A model generated the notes under the pieces. The model saw nothing but the letters and a program-made list of their open reading frames with translations, was not told the DNA's origin and did no database searches. 64,000 nucleotides of DNA. Source: Ostreococcus mediterraneus (Eukaryota; Chlorophyta; Mamiellophyceae; Mamiellales; Bathycoccaceae). The stretch covers positions 190,231 to 254,230 of the forward strand of contig WMKK01000011.1 in NCBI GenBank assembly GCA_012295225.1. Reading direction: 5' to 3'. A program made the position numbers and the translations under genes. Below are positions 47,917 through 57,644 of the stretch, in pieces (within the stretch, counting starts at the first letter, position 1; each line of letters opens with the position of its first letter).

Positions 47917-48135
47917 GATCACGTCAATTGCTGCAAGGGCATCACATATTCTTTCCGATTGAACTCGGTAGGTACGTCGCCGTCGGCTGTTTTTAATACA
48001 ACCTCGTCCCAGGTCCTTCACATCGAGACGCGCGACACCGCGACTATCCTCACCACCTCTCGCCCGCAGTGCGACGGACGCGATTTTTTGTACCGCTCGT
48101 CGTGAAACTCGCCCGCACGACGCGCACCGTACGAG

Positions 48136-49593
48136 ATGTTGCGTCGAGCGGCGGCGGCGGTCGACGCCTCCGCGCGAACGCTTTACGCCAGCTCCACGCG
48201 CCCCGCGTTCGCATGGGCGCGCAATGCAGCGGCGTCGACGTCATCCGACGCACCACCATCGGTACATGCGTCGGGCCTCGCCAACGAGCGCGTCATGCGC
48301 GCGCTCGGGCTGACACCGGACGACTTTGACTTTGCGACGCCAGACGCCGACGCTGAAGCCGCCGCGCGCGCCGTGAGAGACAAAGTCTACGTCGACCGAC
48401 GTCGCGTGCGCGCCCAAGCCGGCGCAGGTGGTGCTGGATGCGTGTCGTTTGCCATGGATGGTGGTTCGCGTCGCCGTCGCGGGGCGGATGGCGGGGATGG
48501 TGGTCGCGGAGGCGACGTCGTCTTTGTCGCGTGCGACCGAGCGAAAGGTTTAGGTGAAGTAAAGAATTTGATTCGCGCTGAACGGGGAAAAGCTGGCGGA
48601 TCGAACGGGCGCATCGGGCGCCGTGGAGCAGATTTCGTGACCCGTGTTCCCGTGGGTACGGTGGTGTGGTTCGAAGACGCTGACGGCGAAGAGGGCGGAG
48701 CACGAGCCGGAGCGGACGTCGATTTTAGCAAATGGGGCAGCGCTTCGCCGGTGGACATGCACGATGACGACGAAGACGACGACGACGACGATGATGATGA
48801 TGCGCGCGTGAACGCGCCATGGACGCGTCCTCGAGGGTTACGCTACGGTAAGTGGCGCATTTTAGCCGATTTGACCAAAGAGGGCGAGAAATTTGTCCTC
48901 GCTCGCGGCGGTCGCGGCGGCCGTGGGAACAAGCACATGCCCGCTGGTAAAGAAGCTGGAACGCGCGAACCAGGGGCGCCGGGTGAAGAATCATCTGTAG
49001 TCCTCGAACTCAAGAGCGTGGCCGACATCGGGCTCGTCGGATTACCCAACGCGGGCAAAAGTACGTTGTTACGGGCGTTATCAAATGCCACTCCTCGCGT
49101 GGCGTCGTACGCGTTTACGACATTGCAGCCGCAACTCGGCGCCGTGGCGACGGCGCATGGCGCCAAAATTACCGTTGCGGACATTCCAGGTTTAATTAAA
49201 GGCGCGCATGAAAACAAAGGCCTCGGGCATAACTTTCTGCGGCACATCGAGCGATGCGAAACGCTCGCGTACGTCGTCGATCTCTCGAGCGCTGACGGCG
49301 TCAAGCCGTGGGACGCGCTCGACATTCTACGTCGAGAACTCGAAGAGTATTTACCTGGATTATCGCGACGACCTGCGCTCGTGGTGGCGACGAAAACGGA
49401 TGTAGCGAATACCGCGCGGACACTCAGCGCGCTTCGGAAGCGCGTGACGGATGTTCCCGTGCTCGCAGTTTCGGCGCTGAATAAAACGGGCACAGATGCC
49501 GTATTGGATACGTTCGAAAAGGCAATAGAATATCGACTCGAGTGGGATTCGCGCAGCGTGCCGCGCGCCGGTAATAGTAGCAGTAGTGATTAG
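48136..49593 (+). CDS. Obg-type GTPase, probably mitochondrial
   Basis: About 485 residues. Obg proteins assist large-ribosomal-subunit assembly. The N-terminal 35 residues (MLRRAAAAVDASARTLYASS) look like a mitochondrial presequence, favouring an ObgM-type over the plastid ObgC. The glycine-rich Obg fold spans about 80-290 (RVRAQAGAGGAGCVSFAMDG, GGDGGRGGDVVFV, RGGRGGRGNKHM). The G domain has G1 GLPNAGKST (302-310), G3 DIPGLIKGA (349), and G4 ATKTDVA. A run of Asp residues (about 210-222), coded by GAC/GAT repeats, is inserted into the Obg fold. The C-terminal TGS-like or extension domain is absent. Confidence 0.92.
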   Translation: MLRRAAAAVDASARTLYASSTRPAFAWARNAAASTSSDAPPSVHASGLANERVMRALGLTPDDFDFATPDADAEAAARAVRDKVYVDRRRVRAQAGAGGAGCVSFAMDGGSRRRRGADGGDGGRGGDVVFVACDRAKGLGEVKNLIRAERGKAGGSNGRIGRRGADFVTRVPVGTVVWFEDADGEEGGARAGADVDFSKWGSASPVDMHDDDEDDDDDDDDDARVNAPWTRPRGLRYGKWRILADLTKEGEKFVLARGGRGGRGNKHMPAGKEAGTREPGAPGEESSVVLELKSVADIGLVGLPNAGKSTLLRALSNATPRVASYAFTTLQPQLGAVATAHGAKITVADIPGLIKGAHENKGLGHNFLRHIERCETLAYVVDLSSADGVKPWDALDILRRELEEYLPGLSRRPALVVATKTDVANTARTLSALRKRVTDVPVLAVSALNKTGTDAVLDTFEKAIEYRLEWDSRSVPRAGNSSSSD

Positions 49594-49735
49594 CATAGCA
49601 ATAGCAGTCTCGTGTTCTTGATAATAGATTGGCTAGTGAAACAAATCCTAAACAAATATCTCCACACGCGTCGAGCAACGCCGTTTCAAGTGAAGCAATC
49701 TCGACGCTTCACGCCCGATTGAATTCGCACAATTC

Positions 49736-51103
49736 TCACGCCGCCTTTGTTCGTCGTCGACTCGACGACGACGACGACGAACGCGCGGGTGCTTTCGCCT
49801 TGGCGCCGTTCTCGCGGTTTAATCGACGTTGCCATTGAATCAAATAGACAACCGTCGACACCCCAGCGATGGTCCACGCCCAAACTATGTGTATCGGCCA
49901 TGGATTCGTAAACGCGTCTTGACCATTCTTCACGACGACGAGCACCTCTACGACGAGGACCGCGAGCGCCAACCACGCGTTGGCGCCCAGCTTAGCCGCG
50001 CTCATATCCGGCGACTCGATGAACACGTAATATTCACGAATGGCAATGTTCGACATCGTGAACCAAAGTGCGAGACGTGCGTTCGTCGCGACGTGCGTGG
50101 GCGGCATCCATAAGACGTGCTTGAGAAAGAACGTGTTCAAATCAAACGCCAAACCGCACGCGACGAGAAACGCGCACTTTGTAAATCTCGCGGGTGAATC
50201 CGTCGGTCGCCACGTGTACTTGTCTAAACTCGCCGGAGCGAAGATTGAAAACACGCGACGTAATCGTCCACCACCCGCAGCCGCCGAAGAAGACGCGGCA
50301 GTCGCCTTCTTCGCCTCTACGCTTGGCGTCGCGGTTAACGTCTTCGTCTTGCCGCTCCAATCGTACATTCGTCCTTGTAAAAACTTAATCGTCGCCATAC
50401 CTGCCGTGATGCCTAATAAATTACACATCATGACATCCCACACCCACATATCCCACCAACACTCGTTGAAATTCGGCTGCCAATGCTCAAACGTCAGCTC
50501 ACACAACTCAAACGCGACTGAATACGCCCACAACAATCCCCAGTCGCGAATCGCGATAGCCTTGCCGTACCACCCCAATACGTGTGCCAGCGAAAACACA
50601 TCAAAGCACGTCTCGTACACGTTCCCAAAAATCCCAGACCGATGCCCTGGGACGTAAATTCGGCAATCCGCGCCGTACGTCTTCGTCGGAAGCGGCGCGC
50701 CCAAGTCGCTCCAAAAAAAGCGCAACGTCTCCCGCGCCCCCTTTGGCGTCTGAAACAACAAAAACACCAGCGCCAACAGGTACGCGGTGAACATCCCGTG
50801 CGCAATCTTCCACACCGCGACGTGCGGCCTCGTCATATGCGTCGCTGGTCCCTGAAGCGCGCTATACGCCGCGTACGAACCCAACGCGCCCGCGACGCCG
50901 CGACGCAACCCTATCGCATCCACATCGAATCGTACGCCGCCCGCGCCGTGCGACGCGCCGTGCGCCTGCGCGCCGTGCGCGGTGGTATCGAACGCATGCG
51001 TCACCACGGCGAGCGCGATGGCGCCCACGGCGAGGGCGGTGAGCGTGTGCGGATGTCGAACCACGGCGTGGAACGCCGCGGGACGTTGACTCACTCGCGC
51101 CAT
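49736..51103 (-). CDS. PSS1: Phosphatidylserine synthase (base-exchange type)
   Basis: About 455 residues with 8-9 membrane spans. It swaps the head group of PC or PE for serine at ER membranes. Family motifs are ALQGPATHMTRPHVAVWK, SGIFGNVYETCFDVFSLAH, and the diagnostic ELTFEHWQPNFNECWWD followed by LLGITAGM. A Ser/Ala-rich insertion sits about residue 255-280, where animal PSS1 is shorter. I start at MARVSQRP; an ATG 61 codons upstream (51286) would add an Arg-rich segment. It is divergent from a lipid-transfer gene of the same compartment. Confidence 0.9.
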   Translation of the reverse strand: MARVSQRPAAFHAVVRHPHTLTALAVGAIALAVVTHAFDTTAHGAQAHGASHGAGGVRFDVDAIGLRRGVAGALGSYAAYSALQGPATHMTRPHVAVWKIAHGMFTAYLLALVFLLFQTPKGARETLRFFWSDLGAPLPTKTYGADCRIYVPGHRSGIFGNVYETCFDVFSLAHVLGWYGKAIAIRDWGLLWAYSVAFELCELTFEHWQPNFNECWWDMWVWDVMMCNLLGITAGMATIKFLQGRMYDWSGKTKTLTATPSVEAKKATAASSSAAAGGGRLRRVFSIFAPASLDKYTWRPTDSPARFTKCAFLVACGLAFDLNTFFLKHVLWMPPTHVATNARLALWFTMSNIAIREYYVFIESPDMSAAKLGANAWLALAVLVVEVLVVVKNGQDAFTNPWPIHIVWAWTIAGVSTVVYLIQWQRRLNRENGAKAKAPARSSSSSSSRRRTKAA

Positions 51104-51436
51104 CGTTTGCGACGCGACGCGACGACGACGCGGCGACGACGACGACGCGGCGACGACGACGCGAGACGCGCGTCTCACGATCGCGAGCGGCGATGCGAGA
51201 CGGCGGCGGCGACGAGGCGAGGCGATGAATGACGCGCGGATGGTTGTAACGGTTCTCTCATCAGAGATTGCGATTTCGGCATTCATCGACGCGCACCGTC
51301 GTCGTCGTCTCGCCGAATCGCCCGCGCGCGCGCGTGGACGCTGCGTGAGTATCGCGCGCGTGTGTCGCGCGCGCACGCGGCGAACGGAGGCGCGCGTAGG
51401 CGCGTCGTCGTGGTTGAATTAGAAGGAATATTCATC
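51104..51436. other. Divergent intergenic region, PSS / TEX2
   Basis: 333 bp. It contains GAC/GCG microsatellite sequence (about 51110-51165) and mixed sequence up to 51436. If PSS begins at 51286, only 150 bp remain. I see no gene and no recognised motif. Confidence 0.35.
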
Positions 51437-53614
51437 ATGCGCTCCAGCGCCGCGGCGGACGATGGGACGCGTTGGATCTCGTCGACGTCGTCGGCGTGCG
51501 CGGCGCTGGCGCTGGCGCTGGCGACGAAGACGTTCGTGCTCGATGCGGACGCGGGCGCGCACGCGACGTCGTTTCATGCGGGCGTGTGCGCGGGAGCGGT
51601 CGGGACGGTGGGCGCGTTGGCGTTGGGCGCGCGGCTCGCGTGGGCGGCGAACGCGTGGAAAGCGCGCGAGCGGCGCATGCGCGATAAGGAGGCGCGCGAG
51701 GAGTTCCGTGTGCGCGGTGACGGGGACGCTGTGGCGGCGACGGCGACGGCGGCGACGACGATGGAGGTTGACGTCGACGCGGAGGACGACGCGGTTGGTC
51801 TGACGCCGTACAGCGGTTGGCTCGTCGTCGGTAAACCGTGCGCGAGCGCGAAGACGTCACACGCGAATGGGGATAAGCGTTTCGCGAGGTTGTTAGAGGA
51901 TGGGTCAATGACCCTGGCGAGTGAGCGCGGTGGGGAGGTTCGAGAAACGATTGACGTTCGCGGGTGCGAGGCGTTGCTCGCCAAGTATCCGGGCGTGGCC
52001 AAGCCGGAGGAATTACGGTGGCATAAGACGTCACCGATCGTTCTTCGTCACGGTTTGCGAGAGCTGTACGATGGTTCGACGTGTGTGTGGTTGTTTGCGT
52101 TGTCTTCGCCCGCTAAAGAGGCGTGGTTTGTGGCGATTCGGAAGAGTATCGAGCGCGCGCGGTTGGAGGCACGCGCCGCCGAGGACGTCGGAGCAAAGGA
52201 AGAACTCGAACGCGCGCGACATGAGGCGAAGGATTTCGCCTCGTTCACGCGCGCCACGCAAACGTATAGAGATGAATCTGCACGGCGCGACAGTGCGGGC
52301 GGTACGAGCGCGGGTGGCGCTGCAGGTGCGGCTATCAACGCGCTGGGCTCGCGCCTGTTGTTTGACATGTTTCGCGACGAGCGGTGGCAAAACGAGCAAA
52401 CGCAAAAGTTGGTGAATAAGATGAACAACGCCCCTGGTACGCCCAAGTTTGTTGGAACGTTCGAAATCACGCACATTGATTTCGGGACGGCGGTACCGCA
52501 CATCATTAGCGCGCGCGTGCCTTCGTTTAGTTCTTCGAGCGCGCCGTGGGATGGCGCGGCGATGCCAGGCCGCGGATACTCACACGCGTTAGAACTCGAT
52601 GTAGAGTACGTTGGACACGCGACGATGACGGTGCAAACACGCGTGGATTTGTCGAAATACGCGCAGGATCTCGACACGGATAGTACGGAGACGTCAGATG
52701 AATTGACGAGTTTAGCGAGCATCAAAAATATGGCGGCGCGAGAAGCGGCGAAAGTTGTAGCCCAACTTTCGGACACGCTCAGCGCCACGCCGCTGCGATT
52801 CACGCTTAATTTGAAAAAGTGCCAAGGTATCATCCGGATGTGGATTCCTCCACCACCGGGTGACAGATTGTGGTGGGGATTGATTGCAGAGCCCGACATC
52901 GAGCTCGACATCATCCCCGTGCTCGGCGAGTCTGGAATTTCCCACGAAGGCATCGGCGCGCGTGTGTCGCGATTTTTGCGGGATTTGTTCATCGCTGATA
53001 TCAATTCTCAGTTGCTTCTTCCCAACTGCGTCGCGGAGCCATGGAAAGAGCTCCGACCGTACGTCAACGTTCCGGAAATTTCGCTCCGCGAGTCTTTTGA
53101 AGACGCTACGGCGAGCAAGCCGTCATCCCCGGACACCTATGTTCAGAAGGCGCCCGTGCTCTCGGCACCGTCCACGCCAGAACGGCGTGCTGCAAACGCG
53201 ACAGCCAGTGACGATCTCCCGAGCGCGTACACGACGAATTTTTTTCCGACGTCGCCGCCGCCGGAGCAAGTCATGGATGAATCTGCGTCGACGTCGTTCG
53301 CGGCGTCGCAACCCTCGTCTCCGACGACGACAACAGCCACCACTGACACCGATAATGACGCCGCATTATTTCGAGACCCACCATCGAGCGCGCCTCCGCG
53401 CGCGCGCGCATCCATGAGTGGAAAATCCACATCCACATCCTTCTTCGCCGCCGCCGCCGCCAAAGCCAAACAACTCGAACGTTCGATGACGAACGACTTC
53501 AAAGACTTCAAATCCGCCGTCAAAGACGCCGGCGTCGCCGGCGGTCTCAAGCACGTCGGTAAAAATATAGAAAAGCTCGCGAAAGACTCCTCGCGGCTGA
53601 ACCGCGATGAATAA
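51437..53614 (+). CDS. TEX2/Nvj2-type SMP lipid-transfer protein
   Basis: About 725 residues from the ATG at 51437. An N-terminal membrane hairpin (about 10-65) anchors it, probably in the ER. A PH-like domain follows (about 120-230: TPYSGWLVVGKP to CVWLFALSSPAKEAWFVAI). The SMP (DUF2404) lipid-binding domain covers about 320-570: LLFDMFRDERWQNEQTQKLV, GTFEITHIDFGTAVPHII, LELDVEYVGHATMTV, and GIIRMWIPPPPGDRLWWG. This is the TEX2/Nvj2 order, found at ER membrane contact sites. The C-terminal 150 residues are Ser/Thr/Pro-rich, ending in a basic amphipathic segment. Lipid specificity is unknown. Confidence 0.85.
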   Translation: MRSSAAADDGTRWISSTSSACAALALALATKTFVLDADAGAHATSFHAGVCAGAVGTVGALALGARLAWAANAWKARERRMRDKEAREEFRVRGDGDAVAATATAATTMEVDVDAEDDAVGLTPYSGWLVVGKPCASAKTSHANGDKRFARLLEDGSMTLASERGGEVRETIDVRGCEALLAKYPGVAKPEELRWHKTSPIVLRHGLRELYDGSTCVWLFALSSPAKEAWFVAIRKSIERARLEARAAEDVGAKEELERARHEAKDFASFTRATQTYRDESARRDSAGGTSAGGAAGAAINALGSRLLFDMFRDERWQNEQTQKLVNKMNNAPGTPKFVGTFEITHIDFGTAVPHIISARVPSFSSSSAPWDGAAMPGRGYSHALELDVEYVGHATMTVQTRVDLSKYAQDLDTDSTETSDELTSLASIKNMAAREAAKVVAQLSDTLSATPLRFTLNLKKCQGIIRMWIPPPPGDRLWWGLIAEPDIELDIIPVLGESGISHEGIGARVSRFLRDLFIADINSQLLLPNCVAEPWKELRPYVNVPEISLRESFEDATASKPSSPDTYVQKAPVLSAPSTPERRAANATASDDLPSAYTTNFFPTSPPPEQVMDESASTSFAASQPSSPTTTTATTDTDNDAALFRDPPSSAPPRARASMSGKSTSTSFFAAAAAKAKQLERSMTNDFKDFKSAVKDAGVAGGLKHVGKNIEKLAKDSSRLNRDE

Positions 53615-53888
53615 TTGCACTCATGTACGATACGAAGCCGTACCCACCGCTGTAAACTGAAAGCAAAATTTGAATTTTCACTCGACAGCTCACCCTCATT
53701 CCGCGCCGCGCTCGGCGTCAATCGCGCGCGCACGCCCCGCGTCTCGCGCACCTGTCGTCATACGCCCACCGCACGTCCCGCGCACCGTCGATCGTCGCGC
53801 ACACGCGTCGTCGTCGTCGCCAAAGTCGTCAAAGTCGTGCGCGTGTTGCGCACCCTTTTCAAACTTTGCGCGCGCTTTAGCCGACGCC

Positions 53889-54929
53889 ATGGCGAAACGC
53901 GCCACCGCGAACGGCGCCACCGCGCGCGACGCCACCGAAGACGTCCTACGCACCACCGCTGCGCTCGTCGATGGCGACGAAGACGCGCACCTGGAGTCCT
54001 GGCGCGCGGCGAGCGAGGATGAATTGAACGCCCTCGTGCTCGCCTACCGCGACGCCGCGCGCGCGCTCAAATCGTCGCTCGAAGCTCGCGGTGCGTGCGC
54101 GCTCGGCGACGACACGGTGGAATACGACGACAGTCTTGGCCGTTTGGCCACGCTCGATGGCTCCGGCGCCAACGCCGACGCAGCGAGCGCTGATGTTAAC
54201 GAAGAGGAACTCGGCAACGTGGACGACATAGACCCGCGCGAGTGGCGCGTGCCTCCGCAGTGTATTCCCGTCCACGCCAACGTCACAACGTACGATTGGC
54301 GACGCATGTACGAGCACGAACAGTTTGATGTCATCATGATGGATCCGCCGTGGCAGCTCGCTACCGCTAACCCCACGCGTGGGGTGAGTTTGGGGTATTC
54401 GCAGTTGACGGACCAGCACATTGCGGATTTGCCGCTGCCGCAGCTGCAGCGCGACGGTTTGCTCTTCGTGTGGGTGATCAACGCCAAGTATCAGTGGTGT
54501 TTAAATCAATTTAAAAAGTGGGGATATGAATTTGTGGATGAAATCGTGTGGGTCAAGGTGACAAATTCGCGAAGGTTGGCCAAGTCGCATGGATTTTATT
54601 TGCAACACGCCAAGGAGGTGTGCTTGGTGGCGAGACGAGGCGACGCACCGCTCGGGTTAAAGAATGGCGGAAAGGCAATCGGAAGCGATATAATCTTTGC
54701 CCCTAGACGCGGGCAATCGCAAAAGCCGACGGAGATTTATGAACTGATTGAAGAACTCGTACCAAATGGCAAGTATTTGGAGATTTTCGCGCGCAAGAAT
54801 AATTTACGCGATTATTGGGTCTCCGTCGGGAACGAAGTCACGGGCACTGGGTTGCCGCCTGATGACGTCAAGGCGTTTGAAGAGAAGGGCGCGGTGCCCG
54901 CGGCGAAGTACGGGGCGGGGAATCGTTAG
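53889..54929 (+). CDS. MT-A70 family N6-adenine methyltransferase
   Basis: About 346 residues from the ATG at 53889 (GCCATGG). The catalytic DPPW lies in FDVIMMDPPWQLAT. The substrate loop reads NPTRGVSLGYSQLTDQHI, followed by LPLPQLQRDGLLFVWVINAK, the WVKV strand (YEFVDEIVWVKVTNSRR), HAKEVCLVARRG and EIYELIEELVPNGKYLEIFAR. This marks an active SAM-dependent adenine N6-methyltransferase. The PTRGV insertion after DPPW is not in classical METTL3 (mRNA) enzymes and recalls MTA1-type proteins linked to DNA 6mA in ciliates and algae. Which nucleic acid it modifies is open. The N-terminus is acidic and lacks a CCCH finger. Confidence 0.88.
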   Translation: MAKRATANGATARDATEDVLRTTAALVDGDEDAHLESWRAASEDELNALVLAYRDAARALKSSLEARGACALGDDTVEYDDSLGRLATLDGSGANADAASADVNEEELGNVDDIDPREWRVPPQCIPVHANVTTYDWRRMYEHEQFDVIMMDPPWQLATANPTRGVSLGYSQLTDQHIADLPLPQLQRDGLLFVWVINAKYQWCLNQFKKWGYEFVDEIVWVKVTNSRRLAKSHGFYLQHAKEVCLVARRGDAPLGLKNGGKAIGSDIIFAPRRGQSQKPTEIYELIEELVPNGKYLEIFARKNNLRDYWVSVGNEVTGTGLPPDDVKAFEEKGAVPAAKYGAGNR

Positions 54930-54968
54930 CGCGTCATCAATACTATGATTAAATTCTACTTGATACGT

Positions 54969-55679
54969 TTAAAAGCGCGTCACGTCCCAAAGCACACCTC
55001 TCGTGGCGGTGGCGATGACCACGATCGCCAACGGCGTCGCCACCGCGATCGCTAACCCAACCGTGAGTTCGTTCCAAAATCCCTTGCCGACATATTCATC
55101 CCCTTGCCAGTTATCGCTGTATAAATCCGGTCTATCTTCAATCTTTTTACCGCTCGCGTCGACACGCCTCCCAGCCGGCGTCTCGTTCCGCGCCTTGGCT
55201 CGCTCTATCCGTCGCTGTTCCTCCTCCAACTCCTCCGTCGTCATCGCCGCCTGAACCATAGCCGCTGTGACCGAGTATTCTTCTCTCGCATCGAACACGA
55301 GTGTGATTTCATCCTGTTTCGTCGATCGAATCGCATCCTTGACAAAGGCTAAGCGCTCGGTGTCGCTCACCGTCCACAGCGAGTTCTTCTCCACTGGGTC
55401 TGATAACGCGCGCAATCGCATGCCCGGGACGACGCCGATGGATTCAAGGGAACTCTCGCGAGCGACGGCTTGGACGTAAATCGCCCGCTCGTTGTCGCCG
55501 ACGATGAGAGCGTCGAATTTTAAGCACTTTCGCGCCTCTTCGGTGCTGAGCCTGACGCAGAGCTCTTCGGAGGTTTTATCCATCACTTGCGCCGCGCGGG
55601 AGACGTTTCGAGGGCGAACGGTTCGCGCATGGTGACGCGCGGGGGTGGTTCGTGAAGCGCAGGCGAGTGCGCGAGACAT
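54969..55679 (-). CDS. Unknown plastid protein with PDZ-like domain and C-terminal span
   Basis: About 236 residues. The transit-like N-terminus (about 30 residues, Arg/Ala/Thr) precedes a 90-residue domain with PDZ-like strand pattern (IYVQAVARESSLESIGV, VPGMRLRALSDP). A linker rich in Glu/Arg follows, then DRPDLYSDNWQGDEYVGKGF, a motif with several aromatic and acidic residues. The last 40 residues include a membrane span (LTVGLAIAVATPLAIVVIAT). This resembles small thylakoid-associated factors, but I recognise no named family. Confidence 0.6.
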   Translation of the reverse strand: MSRALACASRTTPARHHARTVRPRNVSRAAQVMDKTSEELCVRLSTEEARKCLKFDALIVGDNERAIYVQAVARESSLESIGVVPGMRLRALSDPVEKNSLWTVSDTERLAFVKDAIRSTKQDEITLVFDAREEYSVTAAMVQAAMTTEELEEEQRRIERAKARNETPAGRRVDASGKKIEDRPDLYSDNWQGDEYVGKGFWNELTVGLAIAVATPLAIVVIATATRGVLWDVTRF

Positions 55680-55772
55680 TGTGCGCGCGTGCGACGTGAC
55701 GCGGAGTGGAGCTAGTTGAGCTTGAGAGACTATGACTGTATACTATTGCAAGAGAGGCTACGGGTGTGCGTG

Positions 55773-57494
55773 CTATGCGTCTCGCGTCGTCGCGTTCGCG
55801 GAATCACGCGGACCCATGAATGCTTGACGCAAGCTTTGGGTGAAATCTTCCAAGAAAAAGTCGCCCCAGGCGTCGAGGATGGCGAAAATGCGACGAGCAA
55901 ACGCGGTTCGGGACGACGTCGATGACATCGCGAGCGCGTATTCCTTGAGGTGCTCAAACACGTGAGGGAGCACGCGAATGAAAAGACCGCGATACGCCTG
56001 GACACCCTTGACTGGTGCGGCAGAGTTGTGGAGCACATCTGAGACGACGTAGAGACGCGCGAGTTTCGACGCTCTAGACGTTTCAGCGTTGACGAGCGAA
56101 CCAGCTATAATGTCTACGATGTCCTCCGCGCACTCCGCTCGCTCGATGGCAAACTCCATTGCGTCGCGTATGTCATCGCGCGCAATCGTGACATGGTGAA
56201 GGATATCAGTCCACGTATCGCGATCTTTAGGTGTCAGGCGCGTCGCCGGTTTCACGCCCCGGCGCGGAATCAACGCGCCGCCATCCGCACCAACGTCTCG
56301 CGCGACTTCATTTTGCGACATAGGCGGAGGTATCCATCTCGGACCTTCATCGCACATTACGAATGGGTCCACGCGCCACGATGTGTTGCCATCGCCTTGC
56401 GCGTATGCGAAAACTCGCCACATATAGTAGATGTACTCGCTCGACTCTCGCTCGAAGAGGAATTGAAAACGCTCGTTTCGCAATTCGCGCGCTTTTAATT
56501 CGTGCTCAAACGTTTCACCATCCTCGGCGACATACGCGGCAACGATGTCGATACATCGTCGCGTGACTTCATCTTTCGGAATCACAACGACGATGTCGTT
56601 TTCGTGCGAGATTTCGCTCGCCGCCGGCGGTACCGACGTCGAGACGCTTCGCAAAATATCCGCCGACGTCGACGCAAAATTTACATCATCATTCCTCGTC
56701 GAAGGCCACACCGCACGAAGAGGCAACCGTAAAGGCTTACTTATTTCTGCAGTAATCGTGCCTCCGAAACACGATGCGTTGTGCATCTCAGCGACGAAAC
56801 GCTCGGCGCTCGTTCGAGACAAAAAGCATATAAAGCCGCTGTGCGCCGTCCCAAACGTTGGTTTCCAAATCTTCACGCTCGCAATCGGGCCGTACATCTC
56901 AAAAGCGCTCGCTAAATCTACTTCAGCAATGTCTGGAGTCAAACCAGTGATGCGCACGTTGGTGCTATGACGGGTGTCGAACGCGACGACGCCCGCGTCT
57001 GCGACGAAACGCGCGCCAGCGCTCGTCCCAGCCGCGTCTTCTGTGTCGACATGCGCCATGCGTTCGCGTCTTTCGGCATCGTTCGCGGCGAATTCGTGTA
57101 GCATGGCGTCGAGTGCGCGTTCTTTCGGACCCTGGTTCGCGTCAACGTCGGTGTCGTGCGTAATCTTCGCCGTTTTTGTCGCCGACGGGTCCGCGCGACG
57201 CCGAGCGCCTCCCAATCCAGTGTACACTTCACGCGTTCCATCATCATCGTCTGCGCCGCGCACGCCGTCTTGAGTCGAACCTCCCTTGACAAACACTGGT
57301 GCGCGCACGCCGATGTCAGCGCTGGTGTCGCCGTCCTCATCGTCGGCGTCGTCAGCCCCTCCAAACTCGGCTGCGACGGCTTCAAACGCCGCGCGCGTCT
57401 CAACTTCATCCCTCGCGCGTTTTCGAGCCTCGTTCGATTTATGCGCCGCGAGGCGATTTGGGTTGAGCTTTTTTGTTTTGAGTGTGAAATTCAT
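55773..57494 (-). CDS. U2SURP/SR140-type splicing factor (RRC1-like)
   Basis: About 573 residues. Order: acidic N-terminus; RRM (about 180-265: TNVRITGLTPDIAEVDLASA, HSGFICFLSRTSAERFV); SURP module (about 320-380: RCIDIVAAYVAEDGETFEH, FQFLFERESSEYIYYMWR); CID (about 430-570: RDDIRDAMEFAIERAECAED, LARLYVVSDVLHNSAAPVKG). This RRM-SURP-CID order is that of human U2SURP and plant RRC1, which associate with U2 snRNP. The RS-rich tail of animals is missing and the protein ends soon after the CID. It lies beside CWC22 on the same strand. Confidence 0.9.
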   Translation of the reverse strand: MNFTLKTKKLNPNRLAAHKSNEARKRARDEVETRAAFEAVAAEFGGADDADDEDGDTSADIGVRAPVFVKGGSTQDGVRGADDDDGTREVYTGLGGARRRADPSATKTAKITHDTDVDANQGPKERALDAMLHEFAANDAERRERMAHVDTEDAAGTSAGARFVADAGVVAFDTRHSTNVRITGLTPDIAEVDLASAFEMYGPIASVKIWKPTFGTAHSGFICFLSRTSAERFVAEMHNASCFGGTITAEISKPLRLPLRAVWPSTRNDDVNFASTSADILRSVSTSVPPAASEISHENDIVVVIPKDEVTRRCIDIVAAYVAEDGETFEHELKARELRNERFQFLFERESSEYIYYMWRVFAYAQGDGNTSWRVDPFVMCDEGPRWIPPPMSQNEVARDVGADGGALIPRRGVKPATRLTPKDRDTWTDILHHVTIARDDIRDAMEFAIERAECAEDIVDIIAGSLVNAETSRASKLARLYVVSDVLHNSAAPVKGVQAYRGLFIRVLPHVFEHLKEYALAMSSTSSRTAFARRIFAILDAWGDFFLEDFTQSLRQAFMGPRDSANATTRDA

Positions 57495-57644
57495 CGCGCG
57501 CGCGCGGGATGACGCGTCGCGCGCGCGATTGTGAAGTCTCGGTCGAACGGCGACGCTGTATTACAACTGACTTTATTTTTTGTGATGTTTGGCGACGCTA
57601 AGAGCTACGACACGCATCTAATGCGCGTGATGGCTGCATCGCCC

